DNA of 64,000 nucleotides from Phyllostachys edulis (lineage: Eukaryota; Streptophyta; Magnoliopsida; Poales; Poaceae). Location: NCBI GenBank assembly GCA_036346405.1, contig CM070561.1, positions 26,630,215 to 26,694,214 on the forward strand. The letters are read 5' to 3'. The notes beneath the pieces are model-generated. The model was not told where the DNA came from. It saw only the letters and a program-made list of their open reading frames with translations, and did not search any database. This document shows positions 30,915 to 41,508 of the stretch, piece after piece (position 1 is the first letter of the stretch; every line of letters begins with the position of its first letter). A program made the translations under genes and the position numbers.

Positions 30915-32482
30915 TTGGAAATATGCCTAGAGGCAATCATAGAGATGATTATATTTCATTATGTTCATGACATTGGATAATGTGTTATCTTGTTCCTAGA
31001 ATAATATTATTAATATTTATTATCAAGTATGTGACTTGGTTGTGAAACTCTATATTTACGCAATAATTATTCTTATCGATCCTCGGTGCGTAAACATATG
31101 AGGACACATATGAATAGACTAGCATATGTATTGGTTGATGACTATGTTTCACGAGTCATAGATATGGAGATATCAAACCAATAATATGGACACATGTTAG
31201 AGAACATAATGTTGGATAAGACCAACCTTGAGACACTATTGAGATTGTTATGAATCTATGTGTCGTTAGTTGGTCTCAAGCAATGATGATGTATAATCCT
31301 TAGACACTGAGATCAGCATGGTTTCCTACATGTGTAAGAGCACTCTTAGGGGTTGCCAAACGCTACACCGTGAATGGCGGGTAGTTATAAAGGTAGCTTT
31401 GGGTATGCTCTGAAACATGGAGAGGAATGTGGTTGATGGGATATGGGATTTGCCCTCCTAACATAACAGAGAGATGTCTCTGGCCCTCGTTGTGATCGGA
31501 TAAAGAAAGTGCATGGCCATGCCACTAGTAGTCAAGTGTTCGACCACGTAAAGTTATCGACACTCGATCGAGAAAGTATTGAGCAGTCCATGGATGACAC
31601 AACATCTCACAGGAGTTCAACCAGATATCGTGAGGCAAAGGAGAATACATGGTAGGTCGCTTGGATTCGACCCGACTCTGGATTGGTCGTATAGAGATAC
31701 AAGCAAGTCGTAGACTAGTCGAGCGTAATCACGAGTGGTGAAACCAAGTCGTAAGGAGTTACGAGTTGGTCGTGATCAAATCTGAATCTGTCGTATAAAG
31801 ATATGACCTGAGTCGTAAGTGATAAGGACCTAGTCGTAGATCATATTGCATTAAGGTTAAATCGATGTAATTTGTGTGTATTAGGGAATCGATATGCTCT
31901 GCTAGGAGCCGCTACGACTTGTGGTCGAAAACGGTTCCGACTCACAACCGAACTACACATGAACCTCTGAGGTCACACACTTAGCAGGTTGGAACAAACC
32001 GATGAATCGATTAAATAGCGTGTTGAATAGGATCATCACGAGCACTATATAAGGAGGTGCATGAGGTCATTGGGTGGGATCGTGAAACACCACCAAAACC
32101 CTAGCCGTCATCTTCTGAGAGCTCCGCCGTGCGACTTGGTCTTTGCACACCGGCGTTCGGTTGTTCCTTCCTGGGCGTGTGGATACGTGAGAGGCGCTAC
32201 TACGATTGTTGCGCTTGAGGGCGATCCGCGATCTTGACAAGGAACCTGCGGAGCGTTCTTTGGAGGAGCGATCGACTCGACCACTACATCGACTTGCTAG
32301 GCGTTGGACGATTGACTCGACCACTACATCGTGGCGCTCTTCGTTGGACTAGGCTGCTCCAACCCTTCTTCCGCTGATTCTGCGTCTGGTGGTAACGATT
32401 TATGATCATCTACTTGCATGGCTTCTGGTTTTGCGTGGTAGAAATTTTTGTTTGTAGCTATCGTAGCCTACGTGACCCAACA
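30915..32482 (+). mobile_element. BARE/Angela-like Ty1/copia solo LTR (1568 bp)
   Basis: Begins TTGGAAATATGCCTAGAGGC, matching the well-known BARE-1/Angela LTR start without its first TG, and ends CTACGTGACCCAACA. It is flanked by CCGAAG (30909-30914 and 32483-32488). CACTA copy 2 shows the uninterrupted site CTCGAAGACCCTCG at 53139. No internal domain is present, so it is a solo LTR left by LTR-LTR recombination. Confidence 0.88.
32046..32053 (+). promoter_or_regulatory. TATA box of the BARE-like LTR
   Basis: TATATAAG followed by AACCCTAGCCG about 50 bases later, the usual arrangement at the U3/R border of BARE-type LTRs. Confidence 0.6.
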
Positions 32483-32538
32483 CCGAAGACCCTCGATTTG
32501 TTGAACCAAGAAGAATTGAGCACATAGGCTCTCTTCCC

Positions 32539-32760
32539 TTGCTTGAGGGTCTCGGCACAGTCGACTTCGATGCTTCGCCGCCTCGATTACCACAGATCCA
32601 AGTGACGGCAAGCCTCCTAGAGGCGATGCAGCGTCGTTTTGGAGGACTCGTCGATGTGGCTAAACTTCATGAAAGTGGGAGATCACCGGAAGACACGGCG
32701 GAGGAGGATGTCAAGGCGGCGGAAGGTGGCGTCACTGCTCCGCAAATTCTCCGCCAGTGA
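32539..32760 (+). pseudogene. short conserved ORF of CACTA copy 1
   Basis: A 73-codon frame with IQVTASLLEAMQRRF and SPEDTAEEDVKAAEGG. A homologous frame lies in CACTA copy 2 (53250-53564). Function unknown; it may be a remnant of a transposon-encoded protein. The frame is conserved at protein level between two copies, which is weak evidence of coding origin. Confidence 0.4.
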
Positions 32761-33084
32761 GAGGTAGAAGACACATGTTGATCAAGCGGTGTTGTTCCGC
32801 AACAGCAGTTCAACTTACACCGAGAGTGCTGCTCGTGCAGTGAGGCCGGAAGGCCATCGGTCGGGCTGACGAGGAAGAAGCAGCCATTTACATTTTTTTA
32901 TAAGTATGTGGGGATGATCATCTTGGATGGCGGATGATCCTTTTATAAAACAAGGAATAAATTCAGGCGTGAGGCGAAGAGCGCGCCGGGGGCGAAGCGG
33001 ATCGATGCGATGAAGAGAGCGCATCGAGGCGAAGCGGATGGCGACAAGCGAGCGCGCCGGCGATGAAGAAACTCACGCTGGGCG

Positions 33085-33426
33085 ATATTATCACAAGCGG
33101 TTATTGTTAAGAACCGTCGTGGTACTAATTAATATCACGAGCGGTTCTTGTTGAGCGAGTCTATGATACTTCACGACGGTTGTGTTTTAAAACCGTCGGT
33201 AATCTTGATTAATATCACGAGCGGTTCTTGTTGAACCGAATGCGTGATCTCCTGAGCGGTTTTCCGCGTGAACCGTCTGTGATATTGCCTCTTCCGCGAC
33301 GGTTTTTAAGCGCGACCCGATGCTTATCGATCTCTAAACCAAAACCGTGCAGTGATTGAATGTATACCGACGGTTTTGGTCAACCGTCTGTGATGAGGCG
33401 TCGATATTAGCCTTTTTGTAGTAGTG
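33085..33426. repeat. right subterminal repeats and terminus of CACTA copy 1
   Basis: Degraded GAGCGGTT/AACCGTC(T)GTGAT repeats, then GCCTTTTTGTAGTAGTG at 33410-33426, the best preserved terminus of this copy. Confidence 0.85.
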
Positions 33427-34673
33427 TCGAGCTTGAGGAGGAGGTGTTAGAGATAGAACAACCCGTGAAGTAGAGTCCGGCGAAGGATGGAGCTTGACCC
33501 AAACGAGGTTTCCTACACCGCTTTTCTCCTCTAAGGAAGGCGGAGTTCTTTGCGGCGTTTTGGGTGAGGTCCCATCGGTGCGCGATTCGATGATGTCAAA
33601 ATGGTGATAAAGCGGTTTGTGCTAATGGGTTGAAGAGCATAAATGACATTGCGGACCCGGATAATGACCTAATACATAAGAACATGTTGTTTCCAAGCAT
33701 GGATGATATGAAGGTTTGGCTACAAGAATACTCAGTCGGCACCATCGTTAGTTCGTAGTGACACACACCAATGCGAACAAGAGGTACACCGTGAGGTGCG
33801 AAAGAAGTGCGGATGGAAGGTATGGGGCGTAAAACTAGGGACAAGTAATGGAAAATACCGAGCGTGAAGCAACCTCACTCGTGGACCGCTTTCGAGTGTC
33901 AAGGGAGCACCTTGAGGCGACCACTAATTTTATTACAAGACACATTACGGGGTTGTGGTCAGCCGATCTTGATGTTATCGCCACCCTCGTTGAGGTTATA
34001 TTTGGGTTCATTAAGTACCGCGTGAAGCACGGAAAGCATGGAGAGCCCAAGAAGAGAGCGATGATTCTTGTGGGGTGACCGGAAGGGCGCTTATGGGTTG
34101 CTTCCTCGAATTCTAACCGCTATGTAGGCCAAGAATCCGGGCATGGAGTTTTATCCTTTCCACGGGAACGGAACAGAACCTGATGGAGGGGTTACAAAAT
34201 ATGATGTGAGAGCATGGGTCATTTGGGCAATGCAAAGAGGTCTTCAAACATTGCAGACCCATCATATCAGTTGACGCCACGTTCCTAACCGAGAAGTACT
34301 ATGGTCCTTTGATGCTCGCGTTGGTATTGATGTGGAGGACCACCGATTCCATTAGCATTCGTGACCGATGAGGGTGAGGACAATACAAGCTGGGAATGGT
34401 TCATGGATATAGTTTGTCTCGCCTCGTTGGGCCTAGGCGGGTTGTTTGCATCGTCTCGGACGAGCACCGTGGGATTCTCAATCTTGTGAGGAGCGGACTT
34501 GATGGACATCCCGATGTGCGGCATAGGTGGTACATCGTTACCTAGTGCTAACTTCTTTAAGCAATGCGATAGGGAAGATCTCACAAAAAAGTTCAAGCTA
34601 TTGTGCGGATGTTTGAAGAAGAGGGACTTGAAGTCAAGTTGACGGAGCTTAGGGGTGACCAACTAGCGGGTAA
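33427..34673 (+). pseudogene. MULE transposase, MuDR domain and DDE core
   Basis: Continues the gene interrupted at 28345. Pieces in different frames read LELEEEVLEIEQP, KNMLFPSMDDMKVWLQEYS, ANKRYTVR and KKCGWKVWGVKLGT (MuDR DNA-binding domain), then FITRHITGLWSADLDVIATL. Near 34255-34310 they read ISVDATFLTEKYYGPLM, with the first catalytic Asp of the MULE DDE domain, and later WEWFMDIVCL. The protein stops where a gypsy LTR begins at 34674. Frames change about every 100-200 bases. It is a dead copy, now in at least two parts. Confidence 0.72.
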
Positions 34674-36154
34674 TGTGACACCGATTTTCAGAGCCTTTTT
34701 GAAAAAAATTTAAAATAAAAAGAACCATTTTGTTTTGATGAGAATTGAGCTTAACCTGAAATTTCATAATAGATTTAAGTTGACTAACCCAAACTTCAAC
34801 TAAAGTTCCTTGTTGGTTTGTTGAGTTGTTGGAGTTTTGAAGATCTTCCCTTCTCTGTCCATTTTTCTTGTCCATCTCGGACCGGACCTCCCTTCGTCAC
34901 AGGATCTAATGGCCCCAGACCTCTCCTTCGTTTGGATCCAAGGTCCGGACCTCCTTTGTGTTGTCCTCCTCTGGTCAGACCTCCTTGGGTCTAGACCTCC
35001 CAAGCGCTTGGACCTCCACCGGGTCCGATTCTCCCTTCGGGTCTTCTCAACCTTACAACCTCCCAAGGCCTTGTCATATGCTCTAGACCTCTCACCAAAG
35101 GAAGTGTGAGGTGGTATCGACAGATGCCAAGCAAACTAGAGAATTCAAGTCATGTGGGTAAAGTGTACAACCTCTGCAGAGTGTAAATCTATTCGAATAG
35201 CCGTGTCCACGGTCATGGACATCTTGGCAATGTCACTCAAAGTTAGCTCTTGGTATTGGTTTTCAAAAGAAGTATTGAAACTGGTTTTGGTGGTTTAACC
35301 AAATTGGGTTTAGGGCGGAAGCCATGTGCGGGAGGTATCCTTCACCATCTCCATGATGAATGTTATCCAACCGAAAATAGATTTGCAAAAATGGATTTTA
35401 TCTCTCAGAACCGCCTTGAAACTTAATACTTGTATTTGAAATAAAATTGGCTTTATGCAAATCAATCCTAATATGCTCTCCTTTGATATATCCCTATGCA
35501 TGTCATTACATTAATTGGCGGGTGTAACTTAGAAGCACGGTTGTTGTGCTCACTCTTATGATTCATGAATTGAGCAGATGAAGACTCCTATGATGATGAA
35601 GATGATCAACTCAATTAGGCCGCGCCCTCCAGCCAGTCACCTGTGGTGTAATGGGTGGACCATGTCTTTTGGTTTCCGCTGCATTTGTGTGTTCCCGGTT
35701 GCTGGAGTTTGTAAGCAACCCTTGTAATCAAACCTCCTTTTGCTGTTAATAAAGTTGTGTGGATGTTTTGCTGTCACTTGCTTGCTGTGAGAACTGGTCG
35801 ATGATCTCTGGGGACCAGTTTGGATCATAGTGGACTTAAGGCTCGTCCTCAAGCCCCACAACCTCCTCGGGTTGGCTCCTCTCGGACCTCCCTCGAGTAG
35901 CGCGTGGTACTTGAGGAGGTCTGAGGTCCAACGACCTCCTCGGGTCGGGACCCCAGACCTCCAGGTGGTCTATTGGACCTCTCGGGAGGTCTGGAGGTCC
36001 TACCGGGATGTCCTCTCGGGACATCCTGGGAAGTCCTTTACGGACCTCCCAGGAGGTCCTAAGGGACCTCTCAGGATGTCCTGGGGGTTCCTTTTTGGAC
36101 CTCCTAGGAGGTCCTGAGGGACCTCCCGAGAGTACCCTGGGCCGGGTCGAGACA
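34674..36154 (+). repeat. 5' LTR of the Tekay-like element (1481 bp)
   Basis: Starts TGTGACACCGATTTTCAGAG and ends GGGTCGAGACA, two bases before the primer-binding site. 35163-35182 (GTGTACAACCTCTGCAGAGT) is shared, inverted, with the gypsy LTR at 61671-61690. Its 3' third is packed with GACCTCC/GGAGGTC words. Confidence 0.85.
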
Positions 36155-36156
36155 AG

Positions 36157-36168
36157 TGGTATCAGAGC
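36157..36168 (+). promoter_or_regulatory. primer-binding site (initiator-Met type)
   Basis: TGGTATCAGAGC exactly matches the sequence complementary to the plant initiator tRNA-Met 3' end. Confidence 0.92.
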
Positions 36169-36726
36169 ATCTTGACTGCAGGACGCAGCCTAATAGAATG
36201 GCCGTTAGGAAGAGTTCAAAATGTGTTTTAATAAACCAGAAAAATAAAATTGTTCTCTCCTTACATGAGTCATCTATCTATTCTTAACCTTCTTTTGTGT
36301 CTTATCTCACCTTATCTCCTCCTTATCTTTTTGCTTGCCTCAGCGTTTTATAAAATTAAATGGAATTCTTTCCTTGGGATATCTATAGGACCGATCTTAG
36401 TTGTGGCGGTAGCAATAAGGACCTCCCTGTTGTGGCAATGAGTGGCAACTCTTTTGTAAAGGTTACCCCTGGGGATTACTTTGCAAAAGACCACCCCCTC
36501 CTTGTCATGATCTCATTACTTGCAGCCCTGAGGGCAGCAAGCCTCGCGTAGAAGGTGTTGAGTATGATTGTTGGAGTTCCTGTTTTTGGTTGGCATTGGT
36601 TTAGTTGCCTTAAACCTTAAGCCTTCCCCCTTAAGTTCTCTTATCTTTTCTTACCTCTTGGACCCTAGCAGATGGTGACCACAAGGGGTAGCGCAACGTA
36701 GAATCGCCAAGGTCGAGCCCACAGGA

Positions 36727-37818
36727 ATGATCCGAGAGACTCGGTCAAGCAGCCCACCTCCTCCTCCAGCCCAAGGTCCAGATTGGAACCAAATGATGAC
36801 CAATCAAGCACAATTGATCAATTTACTAGCCCAGTCCATCACCAACACCCAGAACCTTCAAGCAGCAGCAGCAGCTCAGCCTCCTATGCATGTTCCACCT
36901 CCTCCTAGAGCTAACATTTCTGAGTTTATGAGGATGAGGCCACCCACATTCTCCAGCACCACTGAACCTCTAGAAGCTGATGATTGGCTCAGGGTTGTGA
37001 GTAGAAAACTGGACATGATCCAATGCACAGACAGAGAGAGAGTTTTATTTGCCTCCCATCAACTTCAGGGACCAGCCTCGGAATGGTGGGAAAACTTTAC
37101 TCAATCCCACCCCGATGCTCAAGGAATCACTTGGGAGGAATTCACTCAGGCTTTTAGACGTGCACATATTCCTCATGGAATGATGGTACTAAAGAAGAAG
37201 GAGTTTAGAGCCTTGCGCCAAGGGAACTACACAGTCAGCGAATATCTACACAAGTTCAACCAGTTGGCAAGGTATGCACCTAAGGATGTGGCCACCGATG
37301 AGTCCAAGCAAGAGCGGTTCCTGGACGGACTTAATGATGATCTCTCAGTCCAGCTTCTTGCTCATGATTACCCAGATTTCCAGCACCTAGTGAGCAAGAC
37401 CCTTCGGCAAGAAGGCAAGCATGTTGAGATGGAAAACCGTAAAAAGAGGAAGGCAGCCCAGCAGTTCAGGTCAGAGGGATTCTCCAGGCCAAAGACCTCC
37501 CAATTCCAGCCTATGAGGTCTGCGACCTCCTCCCCCATCAGGACTTCGATGCAAGCCAAGCGGCCTGGCACCTCCAGCTCTTATAAGACCTCCCCAGGAG
37601 GTCAATCTCAGGCAAGGCCAGCCACAAACTCTGCAGCAGGGGTGACTTGTTTCAAATGCCATGAAGTTGGGCACTATGCAAATAAATGTCCGAAGAAACT
37701 TCAAGCTTCAGCTCCAACTCCCACCCGATCGGCTCAAGGGTCCTCAGCTCATGGCCACACACCATCCAAAGCCTCCATTGGTAATACAATAAAGGCGAGT
37801 GAACCATCTCACAGCTGA
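36727..37818 (+). CDS. gag of the Tekay-like element, intact
   Basis: 363 residues, the best kept retrotransposon ORF here. A Pro-rich N-terminus (SSPPPPPAQGPDWNQMM) is followed by the retrotransposon-gag domain, about residues 70-210 (FMRMRPPTFSSTTEPLEADD, ASHQLQGPASEWWENF, FRALRQGNYTVSEYLHKF). A basic, Ser/Thr-rich linker precedes a CCHC zinc knuckle near residues 307-320 (CFKCHEVGHYANKC). Gag forms the particle and the knuckle binds the element's RNA. The frame ends at 37818; protease continues in another frame from 37799, a 20-base overlap that may reflect frameshifting or an indel. The linker's DNA again carries GACCTCC words. Confidence 0.9.
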   Translation: MIRETRSSSPPPPPAQGPDWNQMMTNQAQLINLLAQSITNTQNLQAAAAAQPPMHVPPPPRANISEFMRMRPPTFSSTTEPLEADDWLRVVSRKLDMIQCTDRERVLFASHQLQGPASEWWENFTQSHPDAQGITWEEFTQAFRRAHIPHGMMVLKKKEFRALRQGNYTVSEYLHKFNQLARYAPKDVATDESKQERFLDGLNDDLSVQLLAHDYPDFQHLVSKTLRQEGKHVEMENRKKRKAAQQFRSEGFSRPKTSQFQPMRSATSSPIRTSMQAKRPGTSSSYKTSPGGQSQARPATNSAAGVTCFKCHEVGHYANKCPKKLQASAPTPTRSAQGSSAHGHTPSKASIGNTIKASEPSHS

Positions 37819-38989
37819 GGAAGCTCAACAAGCTTCGGATGTGGTCCTTGGTACGTTCCTTGTTAATACCATATCAGCCTCAATTCTTTTTGATTCCGGA
37901 GCTTCTCATTCATTTATCTCTTCAAAGTTTGTGGGTAATAATGGGTTAGCTATAACTCCTTTAGTAAATCCTATGCTAATCCATTCCCCGAGCTTGGAAA
38001 TGAGGACTAACTCATTGTGCCCAAATCTTTCCTTGGAAATCTTGGGAGTACCTTTCTATGTAGACTTGATAGTCCTGCACTCCCAAGGATTAGATGCGAT
38101 TCTTAGAATGGATTTGGTTATCTAAGAACGGGGCCAAATAGATTGTGCCAACAAGTCCATTGTGCTCACCAATGAGCAAGGTGCAGTGGAATTCAGCCCC
38201 AAGACCTCTCCTAAGGCAGGTCCTAGGTTGTCCTGCTTAAGAGAAGTGAAACTTGAAGACCTCCCTGTGGTAAGGGAGTATCTCGATGTGTTCCCTAGTG
38301 AGTTACCTGGAATGCCTCCGGATAGAGATTTGGAGTTTATCATTAACCTAGTCCCAGGGACAGCACCTATTTCCAAAAGGCCATATAGGTTGCCTGTTAA
38401 TGACTTGGTTGAGCTAAAGCAACAAATTGAAGAAATGCAAAGTAAAGGTTTTGTGAGGCCGAGTTCCTCTCCTTGGGGAGCTCCTGTGATCTTTGTGGCA
38501 AAGAAGGATGGTACACAGTGCATGTGTGTGGATTATAAAGCTCTCAATGATGTTACCATCAAGAATAAGTATCCTTTGCCCAGGATCGATGACTTATTTG
38601 ATCAACTTAAAGGGGCAACAGTTTTCTCCAAGATTGACTTAAGGTCGTTACCACCAAGTGAAGATTCGACAAGAGGACATTCCAAAACAGCCTTCTCAAC
38701 TCGGTATGGACTTTATGAGTTCACAAATCATGTCATTTGGACTAACTAATGCTCTGCATACTTCATGAACTTGATGAATAAAGTGTTTATGGAGTACTTA
38801 GACAAGTTTGTCATTGTCTTCATAGATGACATTCTTGTGTACTCTAAAAACGCAGGACATAGCATGAAGGCCACCTTCTGGTTGGTCCTAGACAAGCTTA
38901 GGGACCACCAACTCTATGCAAAATTTGATAAATGTGACTTTTGGTTGAGTGAAGTCACCTTTTTGGGCCATGTTATGTCGGTTGCTAAA
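37799..38989 (+). pseudogene. protease and reverse transcriptase of the Tekay-like element, truncated by gap
   Basis: 37799-38125 holds the aspartic protease (ASILFDSGASHSFISSKF). 38162-38749 holds the RT start (FPSELPGMPPDRDLEFIINL, PYRLPVNDLVELKQQIEEM, VDYKALNDVTIKNKYPLPRI, GATVFSKIDLRS). 38765-38989 holds KFVIVFIDDILVYSKN, the catalytic FIDD box, and FWLSEVTFLGHVM. Frame breaks near 38110 fall in short homopolymers (a T-run and an A-run) within a few bases of each other, which looks like base-calling indels. The sequence then runs into Ns. Confidence 0.85.
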
Positions 38990-39089
38990 NNNNNNNNNNN
39001 NNNNNNNNNNNNNNNNNNNNNNNNNNNNNNNNNNNNNNNNNNNNNNNNNNNNNNNNNNNNNNNNNNNNNNNNNNNNNNNNNNNNNNNNN
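38990..39089. other. assembly gap of 100 N
   Basis: Exactly 100 Ns, a conventional unknown-size scaffold gap. The sequence changes from gypsy RT to copia gag across it, so an unknown amount is missing. Confidence 0.98.
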
Positions 39090-39105
39090 GCTAGAACCGA
39101 GCTAA

Positions 39106-40018
39106 TTGATGTTAAATCTGCTTCCTTGTGAAAAATTCTTAGAGTCTAGCAAGTTGGATGCCTCTAGCAATGTGAAATCTAACTTTTGCACTTTCTGCTT
39201 AGAACGCGAACATGAAGTTAAGGATATTCTAGAAGCAGTTAGATCTAAATATGCAAAGCTTAAGGACACAATTGAGTCTACACCTTGTGCCTCTTGTGCT
39301 GCCTATAAGCTTGAAGTTGCTTATCTTAAGGAGAAACATGCTAGAGCCATTAAGGGCAAGACTTGTGAATCATGTGCTAATGTTGAAAAAGAGAATGCCT
39401 ACCTCAAGGATACTTTAGAAAGATTCTCTAATTGTGAAAAACAGTTAAACATGATTCTAGATAAATCTAAAACTCCTTTTAAGAAGTAAGGCTTAGGATA
39501 CAACTCTGCCCAGGACATGTCCAAGCCTAATGTCATTCAGGTCTTGGAAAAAGCTTAGTTGAATTCAAAACCCAACCTGCAAAAACTGTCTTTAAATCTG
39601 CGAGGGTTTGTCCAACCTTCTTTTGAGGCAAAAGGTGCTTTCTCCCAGTGGTACAAAATACCATTGCACCTATTGCAAGAAGAGTGGACATTTGGTTGAG
39701 TTCTCGTTAGCGTGGTTGAAGAACGCTAAGAAAAATATTGCTAGAATGTCATCTAATCAACCTAGAGCTTTTATGAGACATGGTCACATACAAAAGAAGA
39801 ACCCTGGTCTAGGATTTGTTGCACATGCTCATCACAATGTTCCTAGACATGATGCATCTCATGTTTTTGTTACCATTGCTCATAATAAAACTGCTAATAA
39901 AGTCAAGGATAGCACATCTGCTTTGCATACTACTCGCAGACGAGTGTCTCAGTACTGGGTTCCCAAGTCGGTTTTAACTAACCCCAGTATTGAGACACAT
40001 CGTTCTTTTGCTCCTTGA
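39106..40018 (+). pseudogene. gag C-terminal part with zinc knuckle (copia plus copy)
   Basis: 39106-39489 encodes a Cys/Lys/Glu-rich coiled-coil-like segment (CTFCLEREHEVKDILEAVRS, CASCAAYKLEVAYLKEKHAR, CESCANVEKENAYLKDTLER). 39608-40018 contains YHCTYCKKSGHLVE, a CCHC-type knuckle (C-x2-C-x4-H) lacking its usual last Cys, then the conserved FMRHGHIQKKNPGLGF. A matching inverted copy is at 42745-43713. Stops at 39489 and near 39560 break the frame. Confidence 0.75.
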
Positions 40019-40019
40019 T

Positions 40020-41300
40020 TTTCAGGATTGCCGCAGAAGGGGGAAGAACACATGGTTCGTTGACTCCGGGTGTTCACGCCACATGACTGGAGACTCAAGA
40101 TGGTTCATCTCCTTCACGCGGATCAACCTAAGTGATGACTTCATCACCTTTGGAGATGATACACAAGGGCACATTGAAGGAATTGAGGATCGGGGTGAAC
40201 GACAAGTTCATTCTCAAGGACGCCGCTTGTGTCTAAGCTTAAGGTACAATCTCCTTTCGCCTCGCAGACTTCTTGATGATGGTTATGAGACCCGCTTAAG
40301 AAGAATGTCTGTCGTGTGCTTGATTCTTTTGGTGAGCCTGCTTTTGGGATTTCTAGAGTTGGTAGAATTTTTGGAGTTGATTTTTCCGAGTCTCTTGGTC
40401 GGATCCCTAAGTGCTTAATTGCTTCTTCTTCCGATATCCGGCTTTGGCACCCACGGTTGGGGCACATTGGTTTTGATCATCCGACGACGAGTTAGCGACT
40501 TTGATCTCATGAGAGGTTTGCCTAAACTTAAAGTCGCTCAAGGATGTTGTAGAGTGAGCCCTCAGAGGCATGGCAAGCAAGTTGTCAGCCTCACACCGGC
40601 CATTGACTATGGTTTTGGTCGACGGACGGGGACGGTTGTTTCATATGGATACTGTTGGTCCCGCTAGGGTTCGGCCACCGGTGGAAATTGGTACATTCTT
40701 GTCATAGTCGATGATTTTTGAGATATTCTTGGGTGTTCTTTCTTGCTTTGAAGGATGAGGCTTTTGATCATTTTCATGACCTTGTTCTTCGTTTGGCTTC
40801 TGAACTTCCTGGTGCCTTGAGAGCGATCCGCAGTGATAATGGCACGAAGTTCAAGAACGCTCTTTTTGCCTCTTTTTGTGCCGAGCACTAGATTGAGCAT
40901 TAGTTCTCTTCTCCACATGTCCCTCAACAAAATAGCTGCTAGGAAAGGAAGAACAGACTCTAGTCGAGATGGCTAGGACGATGCTCGATGAGTATAACAC
41001 ACCGAGGAGATTTTGGGCGGGCTATTGCTCTGACTTGCCATATTTCAAACTATGTCTTTTAAGACCGCCTTTGGGCAAGACTTCATATGAGCTTCGCTTT
41101 GGTAGAAAACCCTCTCGCTCTCACTTTCGAAGTCTTTGGATCAAAGTGTTTTATTCTCAAGACAGGAACCTAGATAAATTTGAATCAAGAACTTGTGATG
41201 GTTTATTTCGGGTTATCCCCGCTTCATTCGAGGGTTTTCGGTTTTTATTGTTGAAACTAACATTGTCCAGAGACATGCAATGTCACTTTTGATAAGACTA
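40020..41300 (+). pseudogene. protease and integrase region (copia plus copy)
   Basis: TWFVDSGCSRHMTGD near 40060-40100 is the copia aspartic-protease active site (D-S-G). LWHPRLGH-like residues in an alternate frame near 40440-40465 mark the GAG-pre-integrase zinc site. Integrase residues follow in shifting frames: a first Asp region (HMDTVGPA near 40640-40665), IRSDNGTKF near 40830-40850 (second Asp), and HVPQQN near 40916 before the expected Glu. Many frameshifts make it inactive. Confidence 0.7.
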
Positions 41301-41508
41301 GCCCAGGAGCTAGATCTGATATTTCAGTGACTTACAGTGACAGAGAGCAGCTTTTGTTGAAGAAGATGAGGATGAACTTGATATCGCTCCTCCACATGTT
41401 GCCGATGTTCCCGCCCAAGCTACCTAAGCTCTGAACCCGCGACGCACCGCTTCACCTCCAATTGAGGCTTCTAAATCTTCACATCAGTAGATCAAGGAGG
41501 TCAAGGAG

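Larger units (their letters stand above)
28345..33426. mobile_element. CACTA (En/Spm-type) non-autonomous transposon, copy 1
   Basis: The right end is GCCTTTTTGTAGTAGTG (33410-33426), the reverse complement of the plant CACTACTACAAAAAGGC terminus. The left end is a decayed TACTACAGAAAAGGC at 28345. Subterminal TCACAGACGGTT...AACCGTCTGTGA repeats fill 28360-28635 and 33085-33395. No transposase was found. Inside are a long hairpin (28637-29354), a 72-bp minisatellite, a minus-strand exon-like patch, further GACGGTTC repeats at 30530-30690, and a BARE-like solo LTR. It splits the MULE transposase gene. A second copy is at 50482-54090. The 3-bp target duplication could not be matched. Confidence 0.85.
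34674..38989 (+). mobile_element. Ty3/gypsy chromovirus-type (Tekay/Del-like) element, cut by assembly gap
   Basis: LTR 34674-36154, primer-binding site 36157, intact gag, then protease and RT in broken frames up to the N-gap at 38990. RNase H, integrase, chromodomain and 3' LTR are missing because the scaffold changes to copia sequence after the gap. Domain order and the FIDDILVYSK form of the RT motif fit chromovirus gypsy elements; Tekay/Del is the likely lineage from LTR and gag style. It inserted into the MULE transposase gene; the 5 bp before it is GGTAA. Confidence 0.85.

Noticed and set aside
30915..32482. Considered as a full copia element
   Set aside because: No primer site, gag or pol inside; LTR start and end are 1.57 kb apart with target duplication on both sides, so it is a solo LTR.
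36250..36551. Two 63-codon ORFs between the Tekay primer site and gag
   Set aside because: Short, unrelated to gag, in the untranslated leader; chance frames.
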